Assembly: GCF_004664715.2 (NCBI RefSeq)
Contig: NC_051075.1
Coordinates: 34,430,504-34,494,503, forward strand
Source: Peromyscus leucopus
Lineage: Eukaryota > Chordata > Mammalia > Rodentia > Cricetidae
Length of the DNA stretch: 64,000 nucleotides
Reading direction: 5' to 3'
Position numbers and translations under genes: made by a program. The notes under the pieces were generated by a model, which had not been told where the DNA came from, ran no database searches, and saw only the letters and a program-made list of their open reading frames with translations. Each line of letters begins with the position of its first letter. The stretch's first letter is position 1. Shown piece by piece: positions 23,681 through 33,867 of the stretch.

Positions 23681-24157
23681 TTGCTCTGTGATTATCACTA
23701 TGCAATCCAGGCTGGCTTCAAACACAAGAGGCCCCTATTTCTATTGTTAGTGATGGGACTGCAAATGGAGCTGCTACACTGCTTCTGAGAATGGCCTGTT
23801 CGGGTCATGTACACTTCATTGATTGAATTATTTATTCTTTGACATTTAGTCCAAGAGTAGAACACTAATAAGATATGGAAATTTATGCTAGGTGTGATCT
23901 GTGATGATACACTAGGCTATTTCTGGGACATGTTAGAATTTTTAGAATTCCCTTATCACCACATTGACTGAAGAAAGCATCTCCTTTTCCTGCCTGATAT
24001 GTTTATACTGTGTTTCTAGCAAGTTCAATGTGCTGTGGCAGAAGATTGGGGCCATGTTTTGGACATCTCAATGCCATAGGAGAATGCTCACCTCTGACCT
24101 TGTTTAAATTTATTATCTCTTCACCTATACAGAGATTATCTTATTCATCCTTTTCAA

Positions 24158-24487
24158 AATATAAATCCTCCATCTTCTGTCAGAACGTGGGAGAGGTGAT
24201 CACTCAGCAATGCAGACTCGAAAGAGAATATTCTGATTTCTTCTAGGGCTTTCATCCTGCAGTATTTTCTACCTCTGGATATGGAGGGCATGGCACTGAA
24301 GGTTCCTAACCCTTTGATGAAGCGGAGAATGGAGTCTGTGTTGTAAATCATACTTCCTTCCATTGTCAGGATGCTGCTTTTGAATTTAGCGTTCCTTCCC
24401 CCATCTCTGCTGACCAGCTGTGGTTTCCCTTCAGTGATGTGTTTACTGGAGTCTTCCTCTGGATCCTGGTCATTACTTCCAAAATTT
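24158..24487 (-). pseudogene. Unrecognised minus-strand open frame of about 107 codons
   Basis: On the minus strand the sequence is open from just after the stops at 'TAATGA' near 24480 to the stop near 24158. The composition is protein-like (DPEEDSSKHITEGKPQLVSR near its start, IYNTDSILRFIKGLGTFSAM in the middle). A possible acceptor (GACCAG) and a weak donor (AG/GTAGAA) exist. It lies inside the long intron of the minus-strand gene, but that gene's flanking exons already match in phase without it. It could be a retrocopy fragment, an alternative exon or chance. Not recognised. Confidence 0.25.
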
Positions 24488-24489
24488 TA

Positions 24490-24648
24490 GAATGAGCTGT
24501 TTGGTGGTGGTATACACCCTTAATCCCAGCACTTGGGAGGTGGAGGAAGGTGGATCGTTGTGAGTTCAAAGCCAACCTGGTCTACATAGCATGTTCTAGG
24601 ACAGCCAAGGCTATATAGAGAAACCCTGTCTCAAAAAACAAACAAATT
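24490..24648 (+). mobile_element. B1 SINE
   Basis: 'GAGCTGTTTGGTGGTGGTAT', 'CTTAATCCCAGCACTTGGGA', 'CCAACCTGGTCTACATAGCA', 'GAGAAACCCTGTCTC' and an A-rich tail. Confidence 0.9.
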
Positions 24649-25299
24649 ATGATGTAATAGTTTCATTGTTTGCATAAAACCATTATTTTTGAGATGGAAA
24701 TAAGAGATTATTTATGCATCTTCAATATTTCACATGAACTCACAGGTTTTAGGCTTTTCTCATTCCAAAGCATTGAATGTAACAAGACCTCCTTTGGAGG
24801 GTAGGAGAATTAATATAAACAAAACAATAAATAATTTGTTACTGACTATGAAAGAGTCTAGGTTTGTGGGCTGTACACTCAAAGAATTAAAAAAAACCTC
24901 TACTACTATGAGGACCTATAATCAATTATGATAGAAGTATACTATAAATGCTTCAAAATTATTCTTGAGTTTTACAAAACTATGACAGAAAAGAAATGTG
25001 TGTATGTTCCAACACTGAAAATTATCCAAGACATATTTTAAGCAGAAAAATGAATCAAGTTGCAAAGCTGTGGGAAGACAGTTAAACAAGTCATAAAATC
25101 AAGTGGAATCCTTTGTGTGCACTTGTAAGGTTCTAAATTTACATTCATTTTCAATGCAAAGTATTTACACAATGTGTTAAAATAGATGAATATCTAATTG
25201 AAAGCTAATTTAAATATTGTAACATCCTGCCCTTATTTAAGAAAATAATTGAAAATCACTCAAACAGCTCTAAGTCCATTCAAGTGTTTATTTGCTTGC

Positions 25300-25405
25300 T
25301 TGTTTTGTGTCTCTCTATGACACCAAGGTTGTCCAGAAATTTATATTCTTCCTACATCTGCCTTCTGAGTGTTGGGATGACAAGCATGCAGTCCATACCC
25401 ATCTT
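25300..25405 (-). mobile_element. Old B1-like SINE, antisense
   Basis: 'TGACACCAAGGTTGTCCAGA', 'CTTCCTACATCTGCCTTCTG' and 'AGTGTTGGGATGACAAGCAT' keep antisense B1 order. The leader is TTTGCTTGCTTG-rich. Confidence 0.5.
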
Positions 25406-25654
25406 TAAGGATGGAGCTTTGCAGATATTAACTAATTTAACAGTAATAAAACTATAAAATACTCATTCTAATAACCTCTAATTTTCAGAAAATGAATCTT
25501 TAGGAGGAAGTAATGTAGTTTTTAGGCCAAGTCAAAAAAACCCTTAAGGTTAATGGAATTGGGCTTCAAGGAGGGAATATCCTGAATTCAAAGTTAATCA
25601 GATTGCTAAACATGTCTGTGTAGTTTTATGTAGAAAAAACTAAAAATTTAGAGT

Positions 25655-26060
25655 AATAAAGACTGTAAGTCCAGGATGGTGTCTCAGTAAAGGCAGAAAA
25701 TGACTTCTGATATGTTGTAGTTTGTGAAACTGCTCCCAGAGGCCAAAGTATATGAATTCTTGATTCCCAGCTGGTGGTGCTCTCTTGAGAGGTGATGGAT
25801 CCCTAAAGAAGTAGAACCTTGCTGGAAGATGTGAATTCCTGGGATAGGCCTTGAACTTTGGCAAACAAACTCCACTCTTTGCCTGCTCTCTGATTCTTGA
25901 ACGCAGATGCAAAGTGACAAGCCACTTCATACTTCTGCCAACATGCCTTCCTGCCCTGACATTCTCTGTCTCCTCCAACTGTAAGTCAAAATAAACTCTT
26001 CCTCCCTTACATTGTGACTTGTCAGATACTTGGCCACAGCAAAAAGGAACAACTCCCTAA
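25655..26060 (+). mobile_element. LTR-like rodent repeat (MaLR type suspected)
   Basis: The 3' part 'AACTGTAAGTCAAAATAAAC', 'TCTTCCTCCCTTACATTGTG', 'GGCCACAGCAAAAAGGAACA' resembles the poly(A)-signal end of MaLR-like LTRs abundant in rodents ('AAATAAACCCTTCCTCCC…'). Related sequence occurs at 38720-39070 and 58850-59230. Family assignment is uncertain. Confidence 0.5.
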
Positions 26061-26079
26061 GTAATGACCACTAGGCAGA

Positions 26080-27453
26080 AATAAAGAAAGTAAATTAAAG
26101 ACTTCCTAGAATTAAATTAAAAGGAATATATAACATACCTAAGCTTTTTGGGGGAAAAAAGCAGTGCTAAGAGGAAAGTTCAAAGCACTAAGTGCTTTCA
26201 TGAGGAAATTAGAGCTCATACTAGCAACTTCAGAGCATACCTCAAAGCTAGAATAGAAAGAAGAAAACATACCCAAGCAGAGTAGATGGCAGGAAATAAT
26301 CAAACTGAAGGCTAAAATCAACAAAATAGAAACAATGAGAACAATACAAAAAAAAAAAAATCAATGAAACAAAGAGTTTCTTTTTAGAGAAAATGAACAA
26401 GATCAACAAACCTTTATATAAACTAAGTAAAAGACACAGAGAGAATGTCCAAATTAACAAAATCAGAAGTGAAATGGGGGGCATAACAACAGATACTTAG
26501 GAAATCTAGATAATCATTACATCATACTTCAAAAACCTATACTCCACAAAATTGGAAAGTCTAAAAGAAATGAAAACAGAATTCTCAATAGATGCCATTT
26601 ACTAAAGTTAAATCAAGATCAGATAGACAATTGAAATAAATCTATACCCTCCAAATAAATAGAAATAGTCAATTAAAAGTCTCCCAACCAAAAAAAGCCT
26701 AGGGCTACACAGTTTTAGTGCAGAATTCTACTAGATTTTCAAAGAAGAGTTAATGCCAACACTCCTCAAATGTTTCCACAAAATAGAGAGCAAACATTGC
26801 CAAATTCTTTCTATGAGGCTACAGTCACCTTAATATCAAAACTACACAAAGGCTCAACAAAGAAAGAATTATAGACCAATTTCCCTCATGAACATTGATG
26901 CAAAAATACTCAATAAAATACTAAAAAAACTGAATCCAACAACACATCAAGAAATCATCAGCATGATCAAGCAGGCTTCATTCCATAGATGCAGAGATGG
27001 TTCAATATATTAAATCTGTCAGTGTAATCTGCCATATAAACAAATTGAAAGAAAAGACACATAATCATTTCATTAGATGCTGAAAAAGCCTTTGACAAAA
27101 TGCAATAGCCCTTCATGATAAAAGTCTTAGAGATCAGGGATACAAGGGACATACCTAAATAAAGGCAACATATAGCAAGCCTATAGCCAATATTAAATTA
27201 TATGGAGAGGAATTCCACTAATATAAGGAACAAGAGAAATTACATGCTGTGGAACAAGCTTTCTACTCTCTCCATATTTATTCAATATTCTTCTTGAAGT
27301 TCTAGCAAGAGCAATAAAGGAGATCAAGGCTGTACAAATTGGAAAGGAAAAAGTTAAAGTATCTCTATTTGTGGATAGTATGACAGTATACATAAGCAAC
27401 AATTCTACCAGGGAACTCCCACAACTTTAGCAAAGTGCCTGGATATAAGAGTA
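26080..27453 (+). mobile_element. L1 LINE ORF2 body, decayed, truncated by an ERV
   Basis: Sense L1 ORF2 landmarks, in order: 'AGGCTAAAATCAACAAAATA', 'CATGATCAAGCAGGCTTCAT', 'CATTAGATGCTGAAAAAGCC', 'GGAATTCCACTAATATAAGG'. Near 27361-27385 the codons of the reverse-transcriptase aspartate motif read F-V-D-S instead of the L1-typical F-A-D-D. The element is full of stops. It ends abruptly at 27453, where an ERV LTR start follows, and the rest of the L1 was not found after the ERV. Confidence 0.85.
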
Positions 27454-28021
27454 TGCTGGGGATGTCTTTCTATATGCTGTGTAATATTTAGATAGACAGG
27501 TCATCTTCAAACTTTTCAGAGATATACAAAATATGACATTTAAAGTGTTTAATAACTTGAATTTTTTTTCTTTTTTTTTGTGACTGAGACATGGCAGCTC
27601 CTGGCAACACCAATCTACTTAAAAAAAATATGGACATTAAAGAAACTGCACATAGAGTTAACTTTCATTGTGGCAAAAGTTAGCCACTGGACAACCAAGT
27701 GTCCTTAAATCAGCTGCTAACAAACAGGACAAAATGGACAAACAGGACACAAAACAAAGGACTACCAATTCTTGCCAAGACAAGTGTGGCTGTGGCTTTA
27801 GCAACAGATATCCTCTGAGGCCAGGACAACATGGCACCATTGCTAAAGTGGCCTTTACAATCCAAAAAATCTACAATGCCACTTTCTTCAAAGACAGCTA
27901 AATAGACAGTGGACCAATGACTTCTGGTGTACAGTGAAACAGTAGCTAAAACAGTTATTCTTAAAAAAGTAACTAGACAGACAGAGTCTAACATCTCGAT
28001 GGTAAATTGACATTTAATAAA

Positions 28022-28118
28022 AGAGATAAAGCTACCCACAAGCCAAAAAAAAAAAAAAAGAATGCAAAAAAGAACAAGATGCTAAGATAAAGCCACCTAC
28101 AAGCCAAAAAAAAAAAAA
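28022..28118. repeat. Degenerate two-copy repeat with long A runs inside the ERV
   Basis: 'GAGATAAAGCTACCCACAAG'+CC+A15 near 28022-28060 is repeated as 'AAGATAAAGCCACCTACAAG'+CC+A14 at 28085-28119. The unit is about 61 bp. Confidence 0.8.
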
Positions 28119-28491
28119 ATGGACAGCTGAATTCCAAAAACACCAACAATTTCCAAAATTTAAAATCCTAAATCATAACAGGACACTAGTAAAATTTAGG
28201 TTTATCTGGTACATAGACTACTCACACCCAATGTGAGGTCAAATTGTAGGCCTTGTGTATATCCTACTTCACAAATGAGTCTGTCAGATATGCTAAGCCT
28301 ATAGACTAAGAATGATGCCCCAATGTTTCAGAGAAACCTCAGGTGACTCCAGGCAGCTGACTGTTTCTGTCAACTCACATTTTGTTGAAAGTTGTTTGTT
28401 TGCACTTCCTGTTTTATTAGGTAATATTATTTCCTTCTTGGGTCTCTAAGGGAGTTAAAGATTAGATAATTATAGTTATAAAGATTAGATA

Positions 28492-28656
28492 GGCTGGGTG
28501 GTGGTGGCACACGCCTTTAGTTCCAGCACTTGGGAGGCAGAGCCAGGCAGATCTCTGTGAGTTCAAGGCCAGCCTGGGCTACCAAGTGAGTTCCAGGAAA
28601 GGCGCAAAGCTACACAGAGAAACCCTGTCTCGAAAAAAACCAAAAAAAAAAAAAAA
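28492..28656 (+). mobile_element. Young B1 SINE nested in the ERV, with TSD
   Basis: Near-consensus full-length B1: 'GGCTGGGTGGTGGTGGCACA', 'GTGAGTTCCAGGAAAGGCGC', 'AAAGCTACACAGAGAAACCC' and an A tail. Flanked by an exact 8-bp direct repeat ATTAGATA (28484-28491 and 28657-28664). It postdates the ERV. Confidence 0.95.
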
Positions 28657-29184
28657 ATTAGATAGTTACAGTTTTCCTTGTTAAAAATTTCAAAAAAAAA
28701 TTCACTAAAAAGATATAAAATGTATAAATTTAGAAAACATTATAAGATAGTTCTCTGTTAATAATATAAGTTAAGAGAAAAAATAAATCGGGTACATTTT
28801 GGACTCACAAATATAAGATAGATAGGATATTGTCTTTAATTTTGCCAAATACAAATAGACTAGATATTATAACTATAATTCTTGCTTGCTAATTGTTTTG
28901 TTATATATAATTTTACTATGTTAAAGTTAAAACCTTCCTTTCTAAAAAAAAGAAAAGGGGAAGTGCTGAGGATGTCTTTCTGTATGCTGTGGATGGGTTG
29001 CTCTGATTGATTGATTGATAAAATGCTGATTGGACAGTAGCCAGGCAGGAAGGATAGTGCAGGCAGGATAAGCAGAGAGGAGAATGCTGGGAACTGGAAG
29101 GCTGAGTCAGGAGATACTGCCGGCCACCACCACCATGAGAAGTAAGATGTAAAGATACCGGTAGGCCACGAGTGAAATTTTAGG

Positions 29185-30182
29185 AATTGCTGAGCCTGAA
29201 ACCTCCCAATGCCATCACTTGTCTACACTGACAATGTATTTGGGTTGGATGTTTGACCCCCTTTTCAGCTGGAGAAATCGACACATGGCCTGAAAAGGAG
29301 TCAGACACAGGCTCAGAGAAAGCCCTGGACATCTTCATTCACAAAGATGTTTCCTAGACATGTGTCTTATGGCATTTTTGTTTGTATATAAAACCCAGAA
29401 AACTTTCTGTACCTGAGTATGCTTTACAAGAGTTTAAACTTGCCATCTAAAATTTCCCCATAGATTTAATTAACCATATTTATTCATTTTATCTGCTGAT
29501 ATTTCAGAGTATAAGTTACACACTTTATACAAATCCATGAAATAAACAATAATTTGATATCCAATATCATGTGTTGAAAATATGAAAACATAGGCTTGTT
29601 TAGTAGTTAGAAATTTTACATCATGTGAATTTTCTCCTTGAATTACAATTCATGCTTCTTTCAGCTACAGCATTCCATCTTAAAACATTTATTTGTTTAT
29701 AAATAATACATGTACATTTTTTAAGTTATCTGGGCAAGAAACATGAGCATATCTTTGGGATTTAGATGCATCTCTGAATTATACCTAAAATTACATTAGT
29801 GCAAAATTGAGCTAAGCAACATAAATATGTGCCCAAGTATGAAAAGTGTTGACCAAAAATACATCTGTTAATCAAAGCCATTTTTTTCTAATAAATTCAC
29901 ATGCTTCAATAGTGATACGGTAGATTTGGCATGTTGGTTATTAATTTCTTCATTGTTCTGTTGAAAATTAAGGAACTTGAAAACCTATAAAATAATATGA
30001 GATTTTTTAAATCACAGGTATTTTCCCCAAAGAAACAGGAAGAAAAATATCATATAGTTCTGTTCTACACAAAAATACTTCCAGTAACTTGTTAGCTGAT
30101 TATCCCATTAGGTCTAGCATACGTGTTATTGAAGGTCAAACAATGCAATCGCTTTAGCTGCAGGAGCATTTGTTACACAAAC
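29185..30182. other. Intron-like sequence
   Basis: No repeat recognised between the ERV and the minus-strand exon at 30183. On the minus strand the exon's frame runs on through the donor for 18 more codons (VCVTNAPAAKAIALFDLQ) to a stop, so intron retention would give a different C-terminus. Confidence 0.4.
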
Positions 30183-30304
30183 CTGAAAGTCACTGATGTT
30201 TTCTCCATCCAAGAACAAGTTCAATGTGTCTGGTCCTTTGCCAGATATTTCACTCTGGACTAATGTATCAATAACAAGATTAAGGTTGGTAAGTGCATTT
30301 CCCT
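30183..30304 (-). CDS. Candidate internal coding exon of unnamed minus-strand gene
   Basis: 122 bp on the minus strand. The acceptor is strong: a pyrimidine-rich tract 'TTTCCTCTTCCCACCCTC' and then 'CCTCCAATTCACAG'. The donor is CAG/GTTTGTGT. It encodes two bases (AG) plus 40 residues, beginning GNALTNLNLVIDTLVQSE and ending LFLDGENISDFQ, and leaves in phase 0. The next candidate exon downstream (9172-9290) enters in phase 0. If the alternative AG two bases later were used, the entry phase would be 0 instead of 1. The hydrophilic composition with no cysteines or membrane segment suggests a soluble domain. Upstream exons were not found with confidence. Protein not recognised. Confidence 0.75.
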
Positions 30305-30726
30305 CTGTGAATTGGAGGAATTAGAGTGATTATTGAGGGTGGGAAGAGGAAACGTAAATACCATCAACTCCTTAAGAGGAGAATCAGTTTCAGCAAGCAC
30401 ATGTATGGAGGTTAAAGATATTCAGATTAATTTCTTTGTAACTGTTTCTCCAAACACGTCCTTGCTTGAAGGTTGCTGCTTCGAAAGAGCATTAAAATAA
30501 CACAAACCATCAACTAATGAAAATTCTGAAACATGTACAAGGCACACATGAGGACGTAAAGAACACATGGATGTACTCTGTTGTAGAAACCTGTTTCTTT
30601 AGTCTAGGTTTTCTAAGTCATATTTGAACCATAAAGCTCCCCTTCCTTAGTGATATTGATTGAAAATTGACAGAATATAGATTTCAGTGTTACATGTCTA
30701 ATATTGTGCTAGGTGCTGCTAATACA

Positions 30727-30791
30727 TGTATTATATATACATATAATACATATATATATAAATATATATATATATTTATATATATATATAG
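30727..30791. repeat. (TA)n-rich tract
   Basis: Imperfect TA dinucleotide repeat immediately 5' of the LTR at 30793. The repeated ATATAT also occurs just after that LTR. Confidence 0.9.
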
Positions 30792-30792
30792 T

Positions 30793-31317
30793 GGTGGTAT
30801 TGTGTTCCCCAAAATATTGTGTACTCTAATAAATTTATCTGGGGTCAGAGAACAGACAGCCACTAGATACAAAGGCTAGAAAATGGTGGCACTCACACCT
30901 TTAATCCTAGCATTCCAGAGATAGAAATCCCTCTGGATCTCTGTGAGTTCAAGGCCACATTGGAAATAGCCAAGCATGGTGACACACGCCTTTAATCCCA
31001 GAAAGCCAGCCTTTAATCCCAGGGAGTGGTGGTAGAAAGCAGAAAGATATATAAGGTGTGAGGACCAGAAACTAGAAGCTTTTGGCTGGTTAAGCATTTG
31101 GCTGGTTAAGCATTCAGGCTTTTGAGCAGTAATTCAGCTGAGACCCATTCTGGATGAGGACTCATAGGCCTCCAGTCTGAGGAGACAAGACCAGATGAGG
31201 ATCTGGCGAGGTGAGATAGCTGTGGCTTATTCTGTCTCTCTGATCTACCAGCATGGACCCCAATAACTTGCCTCAGGTTTGATTTTATTAATAAGAACTT
31301 TTAAGATTCCTGCTACA
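30793..31317 (+). mobile_element. Solo ERV LTR containing B1-like segments
   Basis: Runs from TGGTGGTATTGTGTTCCCCA to TAAGATTCCTGCTACA. Contains 'TAATAAATTTATCTGGGGTC' and a terminal part 'GGTTTGATTTTATTAATAAG'. Between about 30887 and 31025 are two B1-like left-end pieces ('ACACCTTTAATCCTAGCATT', 'ACACGCCTTTAATCCCAG'). A 16-bp direct duplication (TTGGCTGGTTAAGCAT) lies near 31081-31112. ATATAT occurs on both sides, but the upstream copy is part of the TA repeat, so it is weak evidence for a TSD. Confidence 0.75.
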
Positions 31318-33159
31318 ATATATCTCCAGTATCCATGGATTATCTCAATCTCTACTTAATAAGACCTCTGAAAAAGAAAGTAAACTTAGAAAATATGAAT
31401 TTGATAAGACTTTTGAAATCATAAAAAAAAGAAACATTAAAAACAATGAATCTGACAGCATAAAAAGGAATCCAGGAGGTGATCGGTGTTGAATATTTAG
31501 AATAGAAAAAGCACTGGTTTGAGAATTGGGGCTGGGGAGGGAGAGGACATAGTGTCACCACTGAGCTATTATATAAGAGACTTTGACAAGATGATCCAAC
31601 CATCAGAATATCTCATGCATATTCAGAAGTCGAGATGCTGCTGATAATAGTGTACTTTCTTCTGGAAGCTGGAGGTGGAGGAGAAACTTAGAAAAGAAGA
31701 GCATCTCCAGAGACCTGGGAGCTAACAAAATTCACTCAGGCTTGAATGGTGATAACAGAAAAAAAAAAAAAAAAAAAAAAAGTGCTCTGGGTTGGAGATG
31801 AAGGAGAGTATGGCCCATCAAATATGGCTATGTAGGAATGAGACATACCTGAAAAGAATGATTAAACAGTTCAGGTGAAGGCAATGGATTACTGAATGGA
31901 TGCAAAATGACTTAGTATGTGAAGTAAGGTAGAACTTAACTTTCTGTTTTTTTCTTTTTGTTTGTTGTGTATTTTGTTTCTCTCTATGCTTCCTTAGAAC
32001 AACAATGGAATTCTGGATTCTTAAAGCAGTACAGAAAAAAAGTTAAAGTCATGTAAGAGAGATGAAGGGAATGGGTCAAGCACGAAGTAGAAAGTGGATC
32101 TTCACAAAGTCCACAGATGGAATAGTCACTACATAGAGAAGACAGCAGGACCTGTACAGGAATCATTCTTAAAAAGCATCCTATCATAGACATCTTCCAT
32201 TCTAAGTATCTAGAGTGTAAGTTTTAAAGTTTTAGAAATGTACAAAATGTTACAAAGATGTTGTAAAGCAAAGGAAAAACAGAGAGCATAGAAAATAACT
32301 TCAATGTATACCCAGTTTATTGATGTAGATCCCTGTGTTATAGCCACCATAGTATTTCACAAAGACATGTTTTGGGATTCTCTGACCATTCATTTGGTGG
32401 AACTGAACTGGCACTGAACAGATCTTAAAACATAGCTAAAACAGATGCCAGTGGATCATTTCAAACAAACCTGTGTTTTCCAGACCCACTTTGGCCCAAG
32501 CTTGACAGTCAGTCAAGGGAATTAAAAAAAGATGGAAATACCAGCAATGATTTAAACATGAAACCCAAGAGACCGATTATGTTTGGCTTTGGCATCAGTT
32601 ACTATGACGACCAATGGACTATTTGAAGTTGTTAGCATTCTAGCCCACTGAGTTAATAATATGGACAAGAGTGACATGAAGGTTGAGGAAAAGCAAATTG
32701 CTTTAATGTCATATCACATAATAATGCCAATGAAAGCTAGAGAGGTTTGAGAGGTTTTTGGGCCTTAGAAAAGCATAGTTACAAAGACAATCCAATCAGG
32801 AGGAAAACCTCCTGATTATTTATAACTAGCAACACCTTACAGATATTTCTTAATATCATGTTCTTCAAGCTTTTATAAACTCTGAACTTGGAACCCGAAA
32901 CAAAACAAAATAGAAAGATAAATTGGAGCAGGGAGTTGAAACCCAGAATCTTTTACAATTACTAGGCCTATATTTTCCTAACTATATCCTTTTTATCTTA
33001 GCCTTGTGGTCAAGAAAGACTGTTGAATTTGATCTGGAACACTTGAAAGTTTTCATCAGGAAGCAGAAAAATACACAAGAAAGAAGTCAGGATCAAATTT
33101 CATATAGTGCTGTTTGAAAGATTCTTCTAAAAACAGTGAGAGTCATGCATCATCAGACA
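31318..33159. other. Non-repetitive stretch
   Basis: Only an A23 tract (31759-31781) stands out. The 64-codon frame at 32923-33117 has no supporting signals. Confidence 0.35.
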
Positions 33160-33235
33160 TTAAGGCAGATGGCCCAAGTCACACTGCTAATCACACAAGC
33201 ATGCAGACTAGAACTAAAATAGCCCAAGTAATACA
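33160..33235 (-). mobile_element. MIR fragment, antisense
   Basis: 'TGGCCCAAGTCACACTGCTA' and 'GCAGACTAGAACTAAAATAG' match the reverse-complement MIR core. Short and diverged. Confidence 0.5.
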
Positions 33236-33322
33236 TTTTTTTTATTAACAAGATGCCAAGTACAGTAGCAAAAATACCTTTACCAGGCAATCTCACTTTA
33301 ATAAAAGTTTGTTCTTCTTACA

Positions 33323-33659
33323 GTTGCTATTTTCTGAATTGTTATTGCTCTCTTGTATATGTTTAAGAGTCTGGATGCTTTCCACAAATGAAGCTTCATT
33401 GTCTTGTTTATCCACCTGTGCTATGGAAACCAATGAGAAGAAACTAGACAAGCAACGTAAGAGTTCAATGGTCTACATGTCTTTGCAGCCATTTCTCTTT
33501 GTTCATCAAGCCTTTGCATTACTTATTGAGAAGAGGAAACTCAAGAAGAGTGTTGACACTAAATGCTTCTGGAGTGACCCTAACATTATTGAAAGTGGTA
33601 TCAGGAAATTGATGCCAGAACATGAACACATGCTACAGGACACTGAAATGGAGACCTAG
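33323..33659 (+). pseudogene. Unexplained 112-codon open frame after a good splice acceptor
   Basis: A pyrimidine-rich acceptor-like 'TTTGTTCTTCTTACAG' ends at 33322 and the downstream frame stays open to the stop at 33657-33659. The C-terminal half is charged ('ETNEKKLDKQRKSSMVYM', 'GIRKLMPEHEHMLQDTEMET'). There is no start codon near the acceptor, no donor and no recognised family. It may be a lineage-specific terminal exon, a pseudogene fragment or chance. Confidence 0.2.
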
Positions 33660-33709
33660 ATTTACTCACAGAACATTTCACTCTTACTGTTTCACCCAAG
33701 CAGATAAGA

Positions 33710-33864
33710 GCAGGCACTTAAAGATATGTGAAATCCTTTTTTAATCAGAAAGAATACTCTAGAACAGGCCAATGGGTTCGCCTGCATGGCCCCATAAACA
33801 AATAATATTCACTAATGTGTATACATTCATGGAAAAAAATACCCTGTAAAATGGATAGGTATAG
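33710..33864. repeat. Direct repeat, left copy, flanking an ERV block
   Basis: Starts GCAGGCACTTAAAGATATGT and includes 'CAGAAAGAATACTCTAGAAC' and 'GCCTGCATGGCCCCATAAAC'. It matches 36405-36588 along its length but lacks about 35 bp present there. Confidence 0.9.
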
Positions 33865-33867
33865 GAT

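Larger units (their letters stand above)
27454..29184 (+). mobile_element. Deleted ERV provirus remnant (LTR stub, internal 3' part, 3' LTR)
   Basis: A 29-bp LTR start (TGCTGGGGATGTCTTTCTAT) at 27454 is followed directly by non-coding 3' internal sequence. At 28944-28963 a polypurine tract (A8-GAAAAGGGGAAG) immediately precedes a second copy of the LTR start at 28964 (TGCTGAGGATGTCTTTCTGT). The 3' LTR is related to those at 5260 and 13987 and is cut off near 29184. Most of the 5' LTR and all recognisable gag/pol/env are gone. The internal part is homologous to 34405-34860. A young B1 is nested inside. Confidence 0.8.

Noticed and set aside
25640..25978. 112-codon minus-strand frame
   Set aside because: Lies in the LTR-like repeat at 25655-26060.
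27710..28039. 109-codon minus and 77-codon plus frames
   Set aside because: Inside the ERV non-coding internal region; not gag, pol or env.
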